Assembly (NCBI GenBank): GCA_000711775.1
Contig: ARYC01017196.1
Coordinates: 1 to 64,000 of the forward strand
Reading direction: 5' to 3'
Origin: Oxytricha trifallax
Taxonomy: Eukaryota; Ciliophora; Spirotrichea; Sporadotrichida; Oxytrichidae
Length of the DNA stretch: 64,000 bases
Numbering within the stretch: position 1 is the first letter of the stretch; each line of letters begins with the position of its first letter. Shown here one piece after another: positions 44,951-56,095 of the stretch. The notes under the pieces are model-generated. The model was not told the origin of the DNA. It was given only the letters and a program-made list of their open reading frames with translations, and did no database searches. The translations under genes and the position numbers were made by a program.

Positions 44951-45741
44951 ATGGAATCATTCAATGAACAAATGAAAAGGGTTGAGGCTCAAGAAATGAT
45001 ATCAAGATTCAGAAGCAAGGAGGATCTCTATCGATACCTTACTTAGCATGGTAAAATAAATTGATGTTAATCAACGATGTATACAGTTGGTCTATTCCTT
45101 CCAACGATGGAAGGTACTAAAATATCATTCTTAAAAGCAATACTCTGCGAGGAGAAGAAAGCTTTTAAAAACATAGAAATCAAACTGATTGAAATACCTA
45201 ACTACCCAGAGATTTCAGTCACAAATCTCTACGAGGATGCAATGAAAGATGATGAAGTGGTTATTTACCTTCCTAGCAAGAAGTAATTCTCAAATAAATT
45301 GCCTCAAAGAAACTTCTTCTTTGGTGTTCTTGGTACAATCAAAGAGGATTATTTGAGAGAGATTATTGAAGAAGCTCATAAGAAACGCTACTCTATTTCT
45401 CCTGAAGATTAAATGAAGCAAGGAATACTAATAAGCGAGACGTGGCTAGCAGAGCTTAAGAAGCATCCTTATCTCTCTAGTAAGCTTTGATTTATAACTT
45501 TTTAGGGAAACCTGGAACTGGTATATTTCTAATGAAAGAGAATGCAAAGGTTCACAGAGAGAGAAAGTCTCAAACCATTCATTAAGTTAGCAAGAGACTT
45601 TATAATGAAGTTTAAAAGTCTGATGAAATGAACATAGATGCTGGTGCTGGTACAAAGAGAAGAAACATGGGTCCTAGTAAAGCACCAGAGGAAGAAAAGA
45701 AAGAGAAGCCGAATCCATTTAAGAGTTCGTTTGATATGTGA
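44951..45741 (+). CDS. TBE 22-kDa-type ORF, probably with tiny introns
   Basis: ATG at 44951 (MESFNEQMKRVEAQ), stop TGA at 45739-45741. The continuous frame meets a TGA at 45062, and a frame change is needed near 45480. Both vanish if GT...AG segments 45051-45086 (36 nt) and 45480-45505 (26 nt) are introns. The product then runs MESF...YLTQH, VGLFLPTMEGTK, DQMKQGILISETWL, KPGTGIFLMKE and ends NPFKSSFDM. The second is convincing (GTAAG...TTTTTAG); the first could be a mutated Gln codon instead. The function of this TBE protein is not known. Confidence 0.8.
45480..45505 (+). other. Probable 26-nt intron in the TBE 22-kDa ORF
   Basis: Starts GTAAGCTTTG and ends CTTTTTAG. Removal restores the frame from YLS to RKPGTGIFLMKE and avoids an in-frame TGA. 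Confidence 0.7.
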
Positions 45742-45747
45742 AATAAT

Positions 45748-46810
45748 TCATTCATTTAAGTCTAACACTTATTAATAAACATTCATTCTTCCTTTCCTTG
45801 CACATATCGTAGTCTAGTCTTTACCCACTCTCTTGCAACTACTCTGTATTAAGTCTACTGTGTCGATTGGTAGATCATGCATTAGGTGATACAGCAAGAG
45901 TTTCTTGTAGTGAGTCTTAATCTAACTCCAATAGAATTCGATTCCATTAAATTGAGGACTGTAAGGAACGTTATACACAGGAGTTATCTTTAACTCTTCA
46001 TAAGCTTTCTTAGATTCCTTAGTCTTATGAACTGAGAGGTTATCAACAAACAGGATGATCTCTTGATCGTTGTACTTATCTCTTAGCTTATGTAAGAACT
46101 CTATATACTGCTCTCGCTTAATAGAGCGAGGATGAATAACATAAGTTTCTAAGCCTGAATCTTCACTGATACCAGCCAAAATTGCGTCAGTGACAACCTT
46201 AACCTTTTAGTCATACACTTCTATATTATCGTACTTCTTGTACCAAGACTTATTAATAAAGGTGTTGAACGAAACACAGCTTCATCAGCGTGTATGAACT
46301 TGATGTTATTATCAACAGACCTCTGCATTTAATCATATATATAGTTTAAATTATTACTATAAAATGGCAGAGTAAAGTCAATCACTCTCTTCACTCTATT
46401 GACAGTCTTGAAGGTAATACCATTCCTTCAATAAATATTTGCAATAGTCTATGGTGAGATACGCATGTCAGGAAACTTGCGATGAAACATCACAGCTCGC
46501 TAGTCAAGTGGGAAATGTGCCCAATACTTAAGAGTCTTAGAATCGCAGAGATATTCAATATGCTGCTAAGAGAACTTTTATTTTCTTACAGGATGTTATC
46601 AAGAACCAGAATTGAAATGCTAAACAGCTAACAAGCAATGATACCTAACTGTTGAGGCACTCTTGCGCAGGAGCTTAGCTATAGCAGCATAATTCATAAC
46701 TGGTTTGAGTTAGTCTAAATTAATACTCGCACCATACCTAAGCTTAAGCAGTAAATCTAAATATTTCTCATCATAAATAGACCCCAAAATCGCTAATTTC
46801 TATTTCTCAT
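45748..46810 (-). pseudogene. TBE 42-kDa DDE transposase, degenerate
   Basis: IS630/Tc1-mariner superfamily transposase, read from an ATG at 46810 to a TGA at 45748, about 354 codons. A DNA-binding N-terminus (LDLLLKLRYGAS, then YAAIAKLLRKSASTVRYHCL) precedes the catalytic domain: FIHADEAVF (first Asp), LFVDNLSVHKT (second Asp), YSPQFNGIEFYWS (Glu). The last two are 34 residues apart (DD34E). Two in-frame TGA codons interrupt it, at about 46603-46605 and 46430. Frame slips lie just after the start and after EAVF near 46275. The copy is therefore decayed. It ends 6 bp from the stop of the convergent 22-kDa ORF. Confidence 0.9.
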
Positions 46811-46827
46811 TTTGCAAACTGGCCTAA

Positions 46828-46912
46828 TTTCTCTACTAACCCTAATAAAACCCCAACTTTACCCTACTAATCAAAGCACTTATAAACCTCACTAAGGGGT
46901 TTTGGGGTTTTG
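46828..46912 (-). repeat. TBE right terminal inverted repeat
   Basis: 85 bp, ending GGGGTTTTGGGGTTTTG, followed by the ATT target copy at 46913-46915. Confidence 0.95.
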
Positions 46913-46915
46913 ATT

Positions 46916-48539
46916 CTTAAATGATACAGACCTTAGTGATAACTATTGCTTTTTCTAAATTGTTTTTTGAATAATTACCACTATATATTAATTTACTAAA
47001 ATTTCTACCATATAAATTTGCTTTTAATCTTTATTAAAGCAAAAACTATCTACAATATTTTTCATAACTAGTTTATATTATTAAATATCTTTATATATGC
47101 AAATAATAATCAAAAGAATTTGTTTATTCTAGCATGCTTTTCAATAAGATGTTTATAAAATTTATTACTTTCGATACATCATAAAAAACAGAATAAAATT
47201 TCTTTGAAAATGTTTATTTTAAATTTGCCTCCTAATTTCTAATGAAAAACCATCTTGATTTATATTAGCTCTCATCTTAAAAAAATATCTTCAATTATAG
47301 GTTTACCATATCCATAAAAATAATAATTTATAGTTAAACATAATTTCTAATTAATTTTTTAAATTGAGAGCATCAATTGAGACAAAGTTTCTCTTATAAA
47401 TTGAAAATAACTCTTTTCATGTTTAATATTTTATATCTTTTTAGAAAGGCAATTAAGAATTCATTGTATTATGTTTAAAATTTGGAATTATAGTTAAAAA
47501 TTCATATTTAATCAATACTTTTTGAATAAAGTAGAATGTTTAGGTTGCACTTTTCCTCTTTTTAGACTCTCAGCAAAAACTATTGACATTCATACTCCCA
47601 ATCTATTAGAAATTTCTCAAATATATTAATTCATATGTTAATATATAATTTATTGTAAATTAAAAAAAAAGGGAATTCTTAATTTAATATACGTTTTATA
47701 ATGATTTTTTTATTTTCTAAAAATCTTTAAGAATTTTTAATAAATTATTTTTATTATTGTAAATTTTTAAGTAAATCTCAGTGAATTTGATAAATATATA
47801 AAAATATAAGAATTATTAAATTTTACTTTTATTCTTTTATCGAAGAAATGCCTTATTTTAATATTTTTGCTATTTAACTTAAAATTTTCGAATTTTAAGG
47901 AAATGCGAAAATAAGATTGGAACTATAAAACTAATTTCCCTTTTTATATTGATTTTTAATAATTAAAATTGTATTATAGTTGCTCATTATTAAACTAAAT
48001 AATAAATTGAAAGTTCTAGAGAAAAATGGAATAAAATAATATTTTTTATATTATTTACTTTTCTTAAATAAATTATTTTAAAAAATACAAGAAATATTTT
48101 ATTTTTTATAGAAAAACTATCTTAAATTATTTAAATTATAACTTGAAAAATGCCTAACCAAAATTCCTCTTTTTATAGCAATAATTAACTTTCTGGATTA
48201 TTAATAAGACATATATTAATCTATTTATAAAATATATTCTCATTAAAATTCTATTCAGAATCATATTATAAATTTTAAATTAAGTCATATTTTACCCTTT
48301 TCAAAGTTATGATGCAAAATTTCATTAAACAGATGCAAATATAATTTTTTCCGAGAATATTTTAGGTTTAAATTTAATACGCTAATTTCTCATCTAAACT
48401 TAAAAAATAATTTTTATTAAATACATTTATAAATTTATTTAGAAAATAATTTGAAATTTAATCGCTTATTTTTACTTTTTATCCCTTTCTAAATAATATC
48501 TTTCAAATCTATTAATTAATATTTATCAAAAGTTTATTG
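46916..48539. other. AT-rich IES to the right of the TBE
   Basis: About 1.6 kb without a supported MDS. It is part of the IES into which the TBE inserted. Confidence 0.5.
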
Positions 48540-48695
48540 GAGAATTTTACTCCTCGGAAGATAATAAATCAAAATATTATATCAACGCTCCTGTTTTTAA
48601 GATTTACATGCGCCAACCATTTAAAAAATAGATTGATACTGATTGGACTGTTGAAAAAGTTTCATTTACAGATATTATTGTAAATTATAATTTAA
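48540..48695 (+). CDS. Beta-helix MDS after the TBE (block C)
   Basis: EFYSSEDNKSKYYINAPVFK, then IYMRQPFKKQIDTDWTVEKV and SFTDIIVNY. It follows the MDS at 42655 in order. The pointer across the TBE was not identified. Confidence 0.75.
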
Positions 48696-50149
48696 TTAAC
48701 AAAATTACTTTAAATTCAAAATAAATATAATTTTTGATTTTTAAAAAAATACATAATATAATTTATTAATTTTAATTAATTCAATAAAATTAAAATTAGC
48801 AATAACATTAATTCTTGCTATGGATATTACGATTTCCATTTCTTCGATTAAAAATTAATTAAAAAAAACCAGTTATTTTATACATTTATAAAAAAATGAT
48901 AATCGATATAGAGTAAACTTGAAAACAGAAAATTACTAATAAATAATTAAATAAATTAATTATTTTTTAAGTTTAACAGACAAACTTTAAAGATCCTTTA
49001 GGAAATTTAAATTTTAACATATAAACTTATAAATTTAAGTCATAATATAATGATATTTATCTTATATTTGAAATGATATAACAAGTTACGATTTAGATAT
49101 ATCGAGTGACGAATAATTGATATTTGGATACGATGTTAATAACATAAAAATCACTTTAAATTATTTATTATATTTTATTATTTGTTTAATTAAATTTCTT
49201 TTTAAGAAAAAATGATAGTTAGCAAAAGCATTAATAATTTTTGGATTAATTTATGTTTTTTTTTATAAATATTTAAATGTTGAAAAAAATGAAAAATAGT
49301 AAAAAAGTTAATAAAATTGTTTTATTCTTTAAATAAATATTTATTACTTTATTAAATTAGTGTAGTAACTATTAAATAATGTTGAAATTTATAGAGAACA
49401 AACAAATACTTAATGACTTATATAATAAAGGTTTCCTAAATTAATAAAATAAAATCTAAATAAATATTAATAATAATATAAGACAATTTTTAGTTTACAA
49501 TTGCCTTAAATACTAATTTATTAAAATTACAAATTTCTTATGTAGATTTTATTAAAAATAAATTTTTATATTTATTTATAGTTTATATTAAAAACATTAA
49601 ATATAATATATAGTTTAATTAAATATTTTATATAAATAACACTGCATTTAATATTTATTCATTGGGAAATGGAGCTTTTGCCTATATAAATCTGCCAGAT
49701 ATGATGATGTTTTTAAATAAAATTTTAATTTAGATGAAAAAAAGATGAATTTCTTATTAAGCTTTGAATCATTATTTGCAAAATTATTACTTTTAAAACT
49801 TATTTTTATGGAAATGGGATAAAATTATCCAAAAATTAAATTAAATTAAAAACGCAATAATGTGAAGGTGTTTAATATTTTTCATAAGACAATAAATAAA
49901 ATATCAGAAGTCAAGATATAAGATCATGAAGTAAGCCAAAAATAGCTTTCTATAAAATTTGAAAATTTTTGTAGCGAGTGAAGTCTTAAAAATTTTAAAC
50001 TATTTTTAACATAATTTTTTCTGAAGAAGGATGATCTATTTGATTGTAATATTTTTTAATATTGTAATTTAGAATGAATTTAATCATTGCTAATTATACC
50101 CCTTTTTTAATTTTACAATTTTGTTTAAAAAGATGTCTATTTCCTCTTT
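48696..50149. other. Long AT-rich IES
   Basis: More than 1.4 kb. A small plus island near 49645-49720 (NALGNGAFAYINLPDMMMF, or an overlapping reading) may be a short MDS. The rest has no signal. Confidence 0.4.
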
Positions 50150-50154
50150 TTAAA

Positions 50155-50340
50155 TTGAGAGTGTTTAAGCCAACTACTAAAATGAACTTCAGTCTATAGG
50201 TGGTTCGTTTTTATTCTTAGAACATCTTGTGAAACTTACAATGGTGGAATATTTCAATAAAATAATATTCTGTAATAATTTATGGATGTAATGGGATAGG
50301 ACTTTGAAATTTCAAAGAATTCAAGTAATTTGCTAACAAA
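50155..50340 (+). CDS. Beta-helix MDS (block C)
   Basis: ESVQANYQNELQSIGGSFLF, then LEHLVKLTMVEYFN. It marks the start of GG-type repeats in this block. Frame continuity after about 50265 is uncertain. Confidence 0.65.
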
Positions 50341-51740
50341 AAATTTATCATAAAAATAAATTAAATTATTAACAGAAGGAGCTTTGATCTATTACAATGA
50401 TGATGCTCCTTTTTAATATATTTAAAAGATTTAATATAATTATACCAATAAAATTATTGTTTTAATTTTTTATAAGAAATAGAATTTAGGTTTTATTGTT
50501 AGAAGTGTTTATTTGAACCATAATTAAAAAATGAGGAATTATGTATATAAACTAAAAATCTTATAATTTTATTGTTTTATAATAAAAATTCTATATTATC
50601 ATGATATAATCTTATGAATAAAAGATTATATATATTTTTTTATACCAGAAAAATAATTTAAATAATAGATGTAAAAAATTCTAAAATCTTTTATAATTAA
50701 ATTATATGACTTTGATTTTACATGTCTTCAGATAAATCTGGTTCATATAATATTCTTTCATTAATTAAATAATATTGCCTTTACAAAATATTGAAAGTTA
50801 ATGAATAAAATATAATTCAAAAAATTACAAATAATAAATCAATAATTAATTACTAATTTAATTTAATTAAAAATAAATATTATTAGTATTTAGTTATTAA
50901 ATTTTAAGAATTAATATAAAATAATTATAAATACTTTTGAGCTGGACATGTCACTTGAAAGATACAATTAGGATTTAGGAGGTCTGAATTGTTCTAGAAC
51001 TTAAGATGGAAAATATATTATTTATGGAGGGATATATATATAACTAGAAATAAAAAATAAATAAGGTATAGATGTTCAATTAATAAATTTATTATTAAGT
51101 ATATATCCAAAATATTTAATTACAAATTTTGGAAAATTCTAAATCAACGATTTTTCTTATTATTTTTGATATTTTATAAAGCTAAATAGAATAAATTAAT
51201 GATATAAAATTTTTTTTAAAAACAGCCTAATATTGAGTAATAGATTTTTTAAAACAAAAAATGTAAATTTTAAAGTTCAAAATATTTTTTATCTTATAGG
51301 AATCTTAGATTCCCTCTTTGTTAATTAAATATTGAATTTTCAAGAATATTAAATTATTAAAACTTTGAATTTAAAATGAGTTATTATAATTTTAAACTAT
51401 TAGTTGAAATTTGAGAAATAGTAAATTATATTATAATAAATTAATAACTATAGATGTTATGTTAAATTCAATTTTTGTTATAAAGTAATTTTAATAAAAT
51501 ATTCGAATATTATTATGTTTCTATTTCGAGCTAGATAAAGTATCAGTAATTTTATATTTTCTCGTTTGAGAGATAAAATAAAGTCTTTTAATCCATTAAC
51601 TGATATAAAAATGAAAACAAAGTAAAAGAATCAGTTTTTTTTAAAGTCAACATTAAAAAAATACATTTTACAATTCACCATCTAGATCTCTTTCTTAAAT
51701 TTATGTTTATTCCTAATAAATCAATATTTGATTTTTTTAT
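50341..51740. other. AT-rich IES with weak islands
   Basis: Possible short plus segments near 50370-50415 (GALIYYNDDAPFQ) and 50940-51045 (DLGGLNCSRTQDGKYII). Otherwise AT-rich. Confidence 0.4.
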
Positions 51741-51744
51741 TACA

Positions 51745-52190
51745 ATTATGGAACAAATAGCATCTCATCAACAATTCTCAATGTGAAAAAAGCTTCTATG
51801 ATTTACTTGAATGGTATTGATTCAAAAATTACACTTAATGTTGATACTTACAGCTTTGGGTATTGCATTGGGGCTGAATATGGTGGAGTGTTCAGAATAG
51901 AATCGAGTGTCTAAAATGATGTTACAATTAGTGATGCAATTAAATTAAATTATTTTAGTATTTATATTGGATATAAAATAGAATTAACTATAAACATGCA
52001 GTTTTCAGCGCTAACTCTAAAAAATACTATAGTAATTAAGAAATAATTTTCTAAACTAACTCTGCTATGAAAGGAGGAGATATTTACTGTAAAAATTGCT
52101 ATATAAGTCTATCTGGTATTTAATCTGAAGATGGTAAAGCAAATGAAGGAGGATCTATTATATAATCTTATATTCAAGGTTTTTTTTAAT
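51745..52190 (+). CDS. Beta-helix MDSs (block C)
   Basis: At 51745-51930: VKKASMIYLNGIDSKITLNV, then CIGAEYGGVFRIESSVQND. At 52015-52170: NSAMKGGDIYCKNCYISLSG, then SEDGKANEGGSIIQSYIQG. EYGGVFRI, KGGDIYCKNC and EGGSII are classic repeats of the family. Confidence 0.8.
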
Positions 52191-53085
52191 TAAATTTAAT
52201 TTTTAAATATTTCATTGATGTGATTTAATATTAAAAATTTCTTAATATTTTTATTATTAATTTAATCTATGTATCTTGATAAACCTGTAAACTCTAATTT
52301 TATGTGGTCTAGTTTCATTTTTGAGGATATGGAGGCTCTTATTTATAAAAATATTTGATAAAGTTATTCAAATAGTTTTATAAAAAAATAATTAGGCTTT
52401 TAATTATGGCGGTTCAATCTAAATTCTATTTATATTTTAAATTTATTCATAAAATTTCAGACAAAAATTAAAAAAACTTAATATTAAAAATTTAATCTAA
52501 ATAATGGACTTATAAATTTATAAGTATAAATATTCTGAATATTTTATTAAATTTTATAATCTACATAAACTCTGAAGAAAGCGATCAAGACTTTGTAATT
52601 ACATTTGATAGTCTTGAAGTTATAAATTCATGGGAATATGGATCTAAAGCAGGCATTGACGGTGGTTTTATGTATCTCAATATCAAAAAAATGTTAATTT
52701 ATTATTTTATTTTTTCTATATTAATAAAGTGAAAATACAAAATTAAATTAAATATATCAAGAGAAATCTAGATATAACTTTTAAAAATTCTAATTGTAAA
52801 AACTAAAAAAGTAATCTTAAATTAAAAATTTTATCACTCTATAAACTTATAACAAAATTCTAGTTATAAATTTATACAATTTATATTTAAAATAGTATTT
52901 AGTCATTTAAATGTAAATTCATATGATTTTATGCATAAAATCTTAATTATAAAACAAAACTCCTGTTTTAATGAGAAATATTTTTTATTTTTTAAAAATA
53001 CATTTATATAATTTCATTTATAAAATGGAATAATATCAAAAATATCTATAATTAACAAATTATAGATTTAAAAATATAAACTTTT
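52191..53085 (+). CDS. Beta-helix MDS and AT-rich gaps (block C)
   Basis: The firm part is 52570-52690: NSEESDQDFVITFDSLEVIN, then SWEYGSKAGIDGGFMYLNI. A weak island lies near 52395-52420 (AFNYGGSI). The rest is AT-rich IES. Confidence 0.6.
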
Positions 53086-53089
53086 GACA

Positions 53090-53123
53090 ATTGTACTCTA
53101 GACGGTACTTAAACTTTGTAACA
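53090..53123 (+). CDS. Short MDS that continues at 5901 on the minus strand
   Basis: Reads TIVLQTVLKLCN and ends with CTTTGTAACA (53114-53123), the reverse complement of 5892-5901. See the inverted MDS 5901-5780. Confidence 0.75.
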
Positions 53124-53156
53124 AAAATAATTATTATAATTATTTTAATATTAATT

Positions 53157-53215
53157 TAAGCAGGACAGAACGGTGGTGGTTTCTAATTAGATCAATCTAT
53201 AATAAAAAATAAGAT
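53157..53215 (+). CDS. Beta-helix MDS (block C)
   Basis: Begins with TAAGC (53157-53161), shared with the end of the inverted MDS at 5784-5780, and reads AGQNGGGFQLDQSIIKNK. The gap to the previous plus MDS is only 33 bp. Confidence 0.7.
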
Positions 53216-53304
53216 TAAAATAATATATTTAAAAATATATAGAGAAACATTATTAATCATAAATAATACAGTAATTATCACATTTAATTTAATGAAATTA
53301 GGTA

Positions 53305-53400
53305 GTATATTAATATGTTTATACTGATGGAACGCTAGATTTAACCATTTCAAATTCGGTAATTAAAAAGTCCAAAAGTGGAACTGATAACATAAAATTT
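53305..53400 (+). CDS. Beta-helix MDS (block C)
   Basis: YTDGTLDLTISNSVIKKSKS, then GTDN. It ends with TGATAAC, which recurs at about 53824; merging gives SGTDNSLATGHGGF in frame. What precedes it is uncertain. Confidence 0.75.
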
Positions 53401-53823
53401 ATATATTTATTGAAGAAATAAGTAAAGCTCTGGTAAAATATATAATTAGATTCTTGGAATAATTATGATTATTATGTTTCTAGTTAAGCACTTTTAAGTT
53501 CTCAAAATCGAAAAATTTATATACTTCAGAAAGCTAAAAATAATACATTTTATATTTTGTTTAAATTTTTTTTTCAAAATCATAAAACCTGTTTGTATTA
53601 TCTACTAATAGTCTACAAATTTTTGAAATATTTCGCTCATTTTTTGGTTTTTAATAGTCTTAGTAATAAATATTAATTTATAAAATAGAGTTACCTCTAT
53701 ATTATAATAATTTATTATTATTTTGATAAAAATTCTTATATTAAACAATAATATTACTCTATGATCAGATTATTTAATTTTATTTAAATAAGCATGTTAA
53801 TTAGTTTTTTCTCATATATTATT

Positions 53824-53940
53824 TGATAACAGCCTAGCTACAGGCCACGGTGGATTTGTTTATACAGGGGACGATATATCTGAAACTACTGTCACTATAA
53901 CAAACACAACTTTCACAGATTGCTAAGCATCATTAGATGT
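53824..53940 (+). CDS. Beta-helix MDS (block C)
   Basis: SLATGHGGFVYTGDDISETT, then VTITNTTFTDCQAS. It ends with AGCATC, shared with the next MDS at about 54016, giving DCQASSNGNGG in frame. Confidence 0.85.
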
Positions 53941-54013
53941 TTTAACTATTTTATTATTATTTACATATTCAGATAATTTAATTATTTTATAAATATATAT
54001 AAATAGTTTATTT

Positions 54014-54121
54014 AGCATCTTCAAATGGAAATGGAGGTACATTTTATCTGGGAGGTTATAATACAAACACTATCAGCACATCATAATCAAATACATTATT
54101 TTAAAAATATGAAAATAATTT
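54014..54121 (+). CDS. Last MDS of block C
   Basis: ASSNGNGGTFYLGGYNTNTI, then STSQSNTLFQKYENN. The best in-frame continuation is through TAATTT (54116-54121) into the inverted segment at 61907-61851, but a 6-bp AT-only pointer is weak evidence. A rival in-frame join (ACATTA) to 61212 is less likely, because that MDS has a 15-bp partner elsewhere. Confidence 0.75.
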
Positions 54122-54170
54122 ATTTTTTAATAAATATTGATTTTAGTATTATATATTTATTTTTTTATGA

Positions 54171-54190
54171 GAGGTCTTAACCTTGCAATA
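54171..54190. repeat. 20-bp scrambled pointer, copy 2
   Basis: Identical to 7703-7722, same orientation. The next base differs on each side. Confidence 0.9.
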
Positions 54191-54285
54191 CCCGTATTTA
54201 GCATACTCCCCATTGGCCACTTAGTGCTCTAAATAATAACCTTTTCTACATGAAAAGCAGAAGTTAGCATCCATACACTCAAAGC
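54171..54285 (-). CDS. Last MDS of the N-terminal block A, Cys-rich
   Basis: The minus strand reads CFECMDANFCFSCRKGYYLE, then HQVANGEYAKYGYCKVKTS. The CxxC...CxxC spacing resembles furin-like or growth-factor-receptor Cys repeats. It ends exactly in the 20-bp sequence shared with 7703-7722, beyond which the DNA is AT-rich. The protein continues at 7702. Confidence 0.9.
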
Positions 54286-54439
54286 ATAATAAAATGATAC
54301 TTTATTCAAAATAAAAAATCAAATTCCTAAATTTTATTAAATAAATAATAAAATACAATACAATTAAAAATTAGTAAAATAATTCTTATAATTTATTATT
54401 GTAATTCAAAATTATGCAATTTAAAATAGTATAAAGCAA

Positions 54440-54850
54440 GTTGTATTACAATTAGTGCAAGTAGTCGCAGTTGGAAGCTACTTAAAAGAATAAGTTGCTA
54501 TTCCGAATTGGCCTGATTTGCAACTAAACTATAAAATATGTGTGTTTAAATAACCTAGAATTTACGATAATTTTAGAATAATATTAATAAATATAGCAAT
54601 TGATATATTAATTTTCGTTAGTTTAGTTACACATTGATTATTTTAATCTACATAGCCTTCTTTGCATGCATCAGGGACAACTACGCCAGCGCCAGTAATA
54701 GATTTTTTATTAAGAAGTTATTAATATAATAAAATAAATATTAAATATAATTATACGATATAATATATAGTAATAGAGCATTTTGAGTATTCTCCAAAAG
54801 ATGTGGAAGATCCAGTCCCTGCGCAAGTTCGACACATTTATAAAGCATTA
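54440..54850 (-). CDS. Cys-rich MDSs (block A)
   Basis: Reading leftwards. At 54850-54775: CSEYRGFSNALQMCRTCAGT, then GSSTSFGEYSKC. At 54710-54650: SITGAGVVVPDACKEGYVD. At 54535-54445: CKSGQFGIATYSFKQLPTAT, then TCTNCNTTC. Repeated CxxC pairs 15-25 residues apart. The gaps are AT-rich IES. Confidence 0.8.
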
Positions 54851-54985
54851 CTGAAACCTCGATATTCAGAGCAGGAGGAAATGTTTTGGTTGTTTTTTTT
54901 CTATTTTTTATAAGTTCCGAAAGTAAAATATATAACAAATTGAGTTTCGCTAAATATATCAATTTAAAAATATTCATATTTTATT

Positions 54986-55375
54986 CTATAATTAATTATA
55001 TTTAAGGAATTAAGAAAAAAATTATTTTACTAAATGCAATATTTATATTTACTAGCAATCTTATAATTCACTTATTTTTAAATAAGAATATTAATTATAA
55101 AAAAAATTAGAAAAAATTAAATTTATAAATTATCCATAAAGAAATATATATATAAATTTATTTACTGATAATATATAATAATTCCCCCTAAACAGAGCAT
55201 AAATCGCATTAATTTAAAGAGTTGCTGGTAACACAATTAGCGATAAATTTAATTGAAATTTCTGCAATATTTATATTTCTCCATAAATCTGATTTAATAT
55301 AAATAATTAAAATTTCTGATTTATGTTTATCTACAAGATATTTACAACTTAATTTTTATAAAACTTACTTGAATA
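54986..55375. other. AT-rich IES
   Basis: No supported MDS, apart from a possible small minus island near 55260-55190. Confidence 0.4.
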
Positions 55376-55800
55376 CCTGCATGCTTCAAATTACCCATCA
55401 TTGTTCATATCAATTGAATTTATGAATAAAAATTTTTCTTTATAAATGAATATTTTATAAAATAATTTTGATCAACTTTGAAATATCCATTTTCACAATA
55501 CTTAAATTTTTTATTTTTATTATTAAATTTAATTTACAAAATATTTAAATTTATTATTTACTTGCAGCTCCTTGGTTTCGTGGTATCGTAAGTTATACAG
55601 TTAGGAATTGGACTCGCTATAATTTATTCATATTTTAATAGATTTTCATATCACTTCTAAAAATTAAGATTTTTTAAGAAATCTATTATTTTTTAATTAT
55701 TTTATATGGAGTTTCCAACTACAAGATATATGATTAAGGTTTTGAAGTTTAATTTACCGCAATCAGTACCAGAAAGCATAAAGTTTGAATTGCAGGTTAA
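55376..55800 (-). CDS. Cys-rich MDSs (block A)
   Basis: At 55800-55710: CNSNFMLSGTDCGKLNFKTL. At 55625-55565: ASPIPNCITYDTTKPRSC. At 55410-55376: DMNNDGQFEACR. Cys-bearing islands in AT-rich DNA; short, but consistent in type and strand. Confidence 0.65.
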
Positions 55801-56095
55801 ACATTATAATATTAAACTTTTTAAAATTAATGAATAATTTAATTTTTGTAGTTTGATATTTATCATAACATGTATAATAATAGGATAATTTTATTATTAT
55901 ATTTTTAGAGGAATTTTTTTTTAAAAATACGATTATTAAATAATTTTCAAATAATTCTTATTAAATAATAGTTATATTTTCATATCAGCAATTAATTGAT
56001 ATAAATCATTAATCTAAAATACATTTTATAGAATAAAAAAATTATTATTTGAATGTACTTTATATTTAAAAAGATAAAATTATTTATTAAATAAA
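55801..56095. other. AT-rich IES
   Basis: No coding signal. Confidence 0.45.

Larger units (their letters stand above)
42798..46912. mobile_element. Telomere-Bearing Element (TBE) transposon, 4115 bp
   Basis: The ends are CAAAACCCAAAAACCCC on the left and the inverse of CAAAACCCCAAAACCCC on the right, each followed inwards by TTAGTGAGG. The terminal inverted repeats are about 85 bp (42798-42882 and 46828-46912) with one mismatch. ATT flanks the element at 42795-42797 and 46913-46915, fitting the 3-bp ANT target of TBEs. Inside are a zinc-finger/kinase ORF (minus), a 22-kDa-type ORF (plus) and a DDE transposase (minus), the standard TBE gene set. It lies in an IES of block C and would be cut out with it. 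Confidence 0.97.

Noticed and set aside
5660-53310. Join of the 5.7-kb minus MDS between the plus MDSs at 53157 and 53310
   Set aside because: Motif order fits, but the shared AT-rich strings (for example ATTTAATTTAAT) put the reading out of frame, so I did not claim it.
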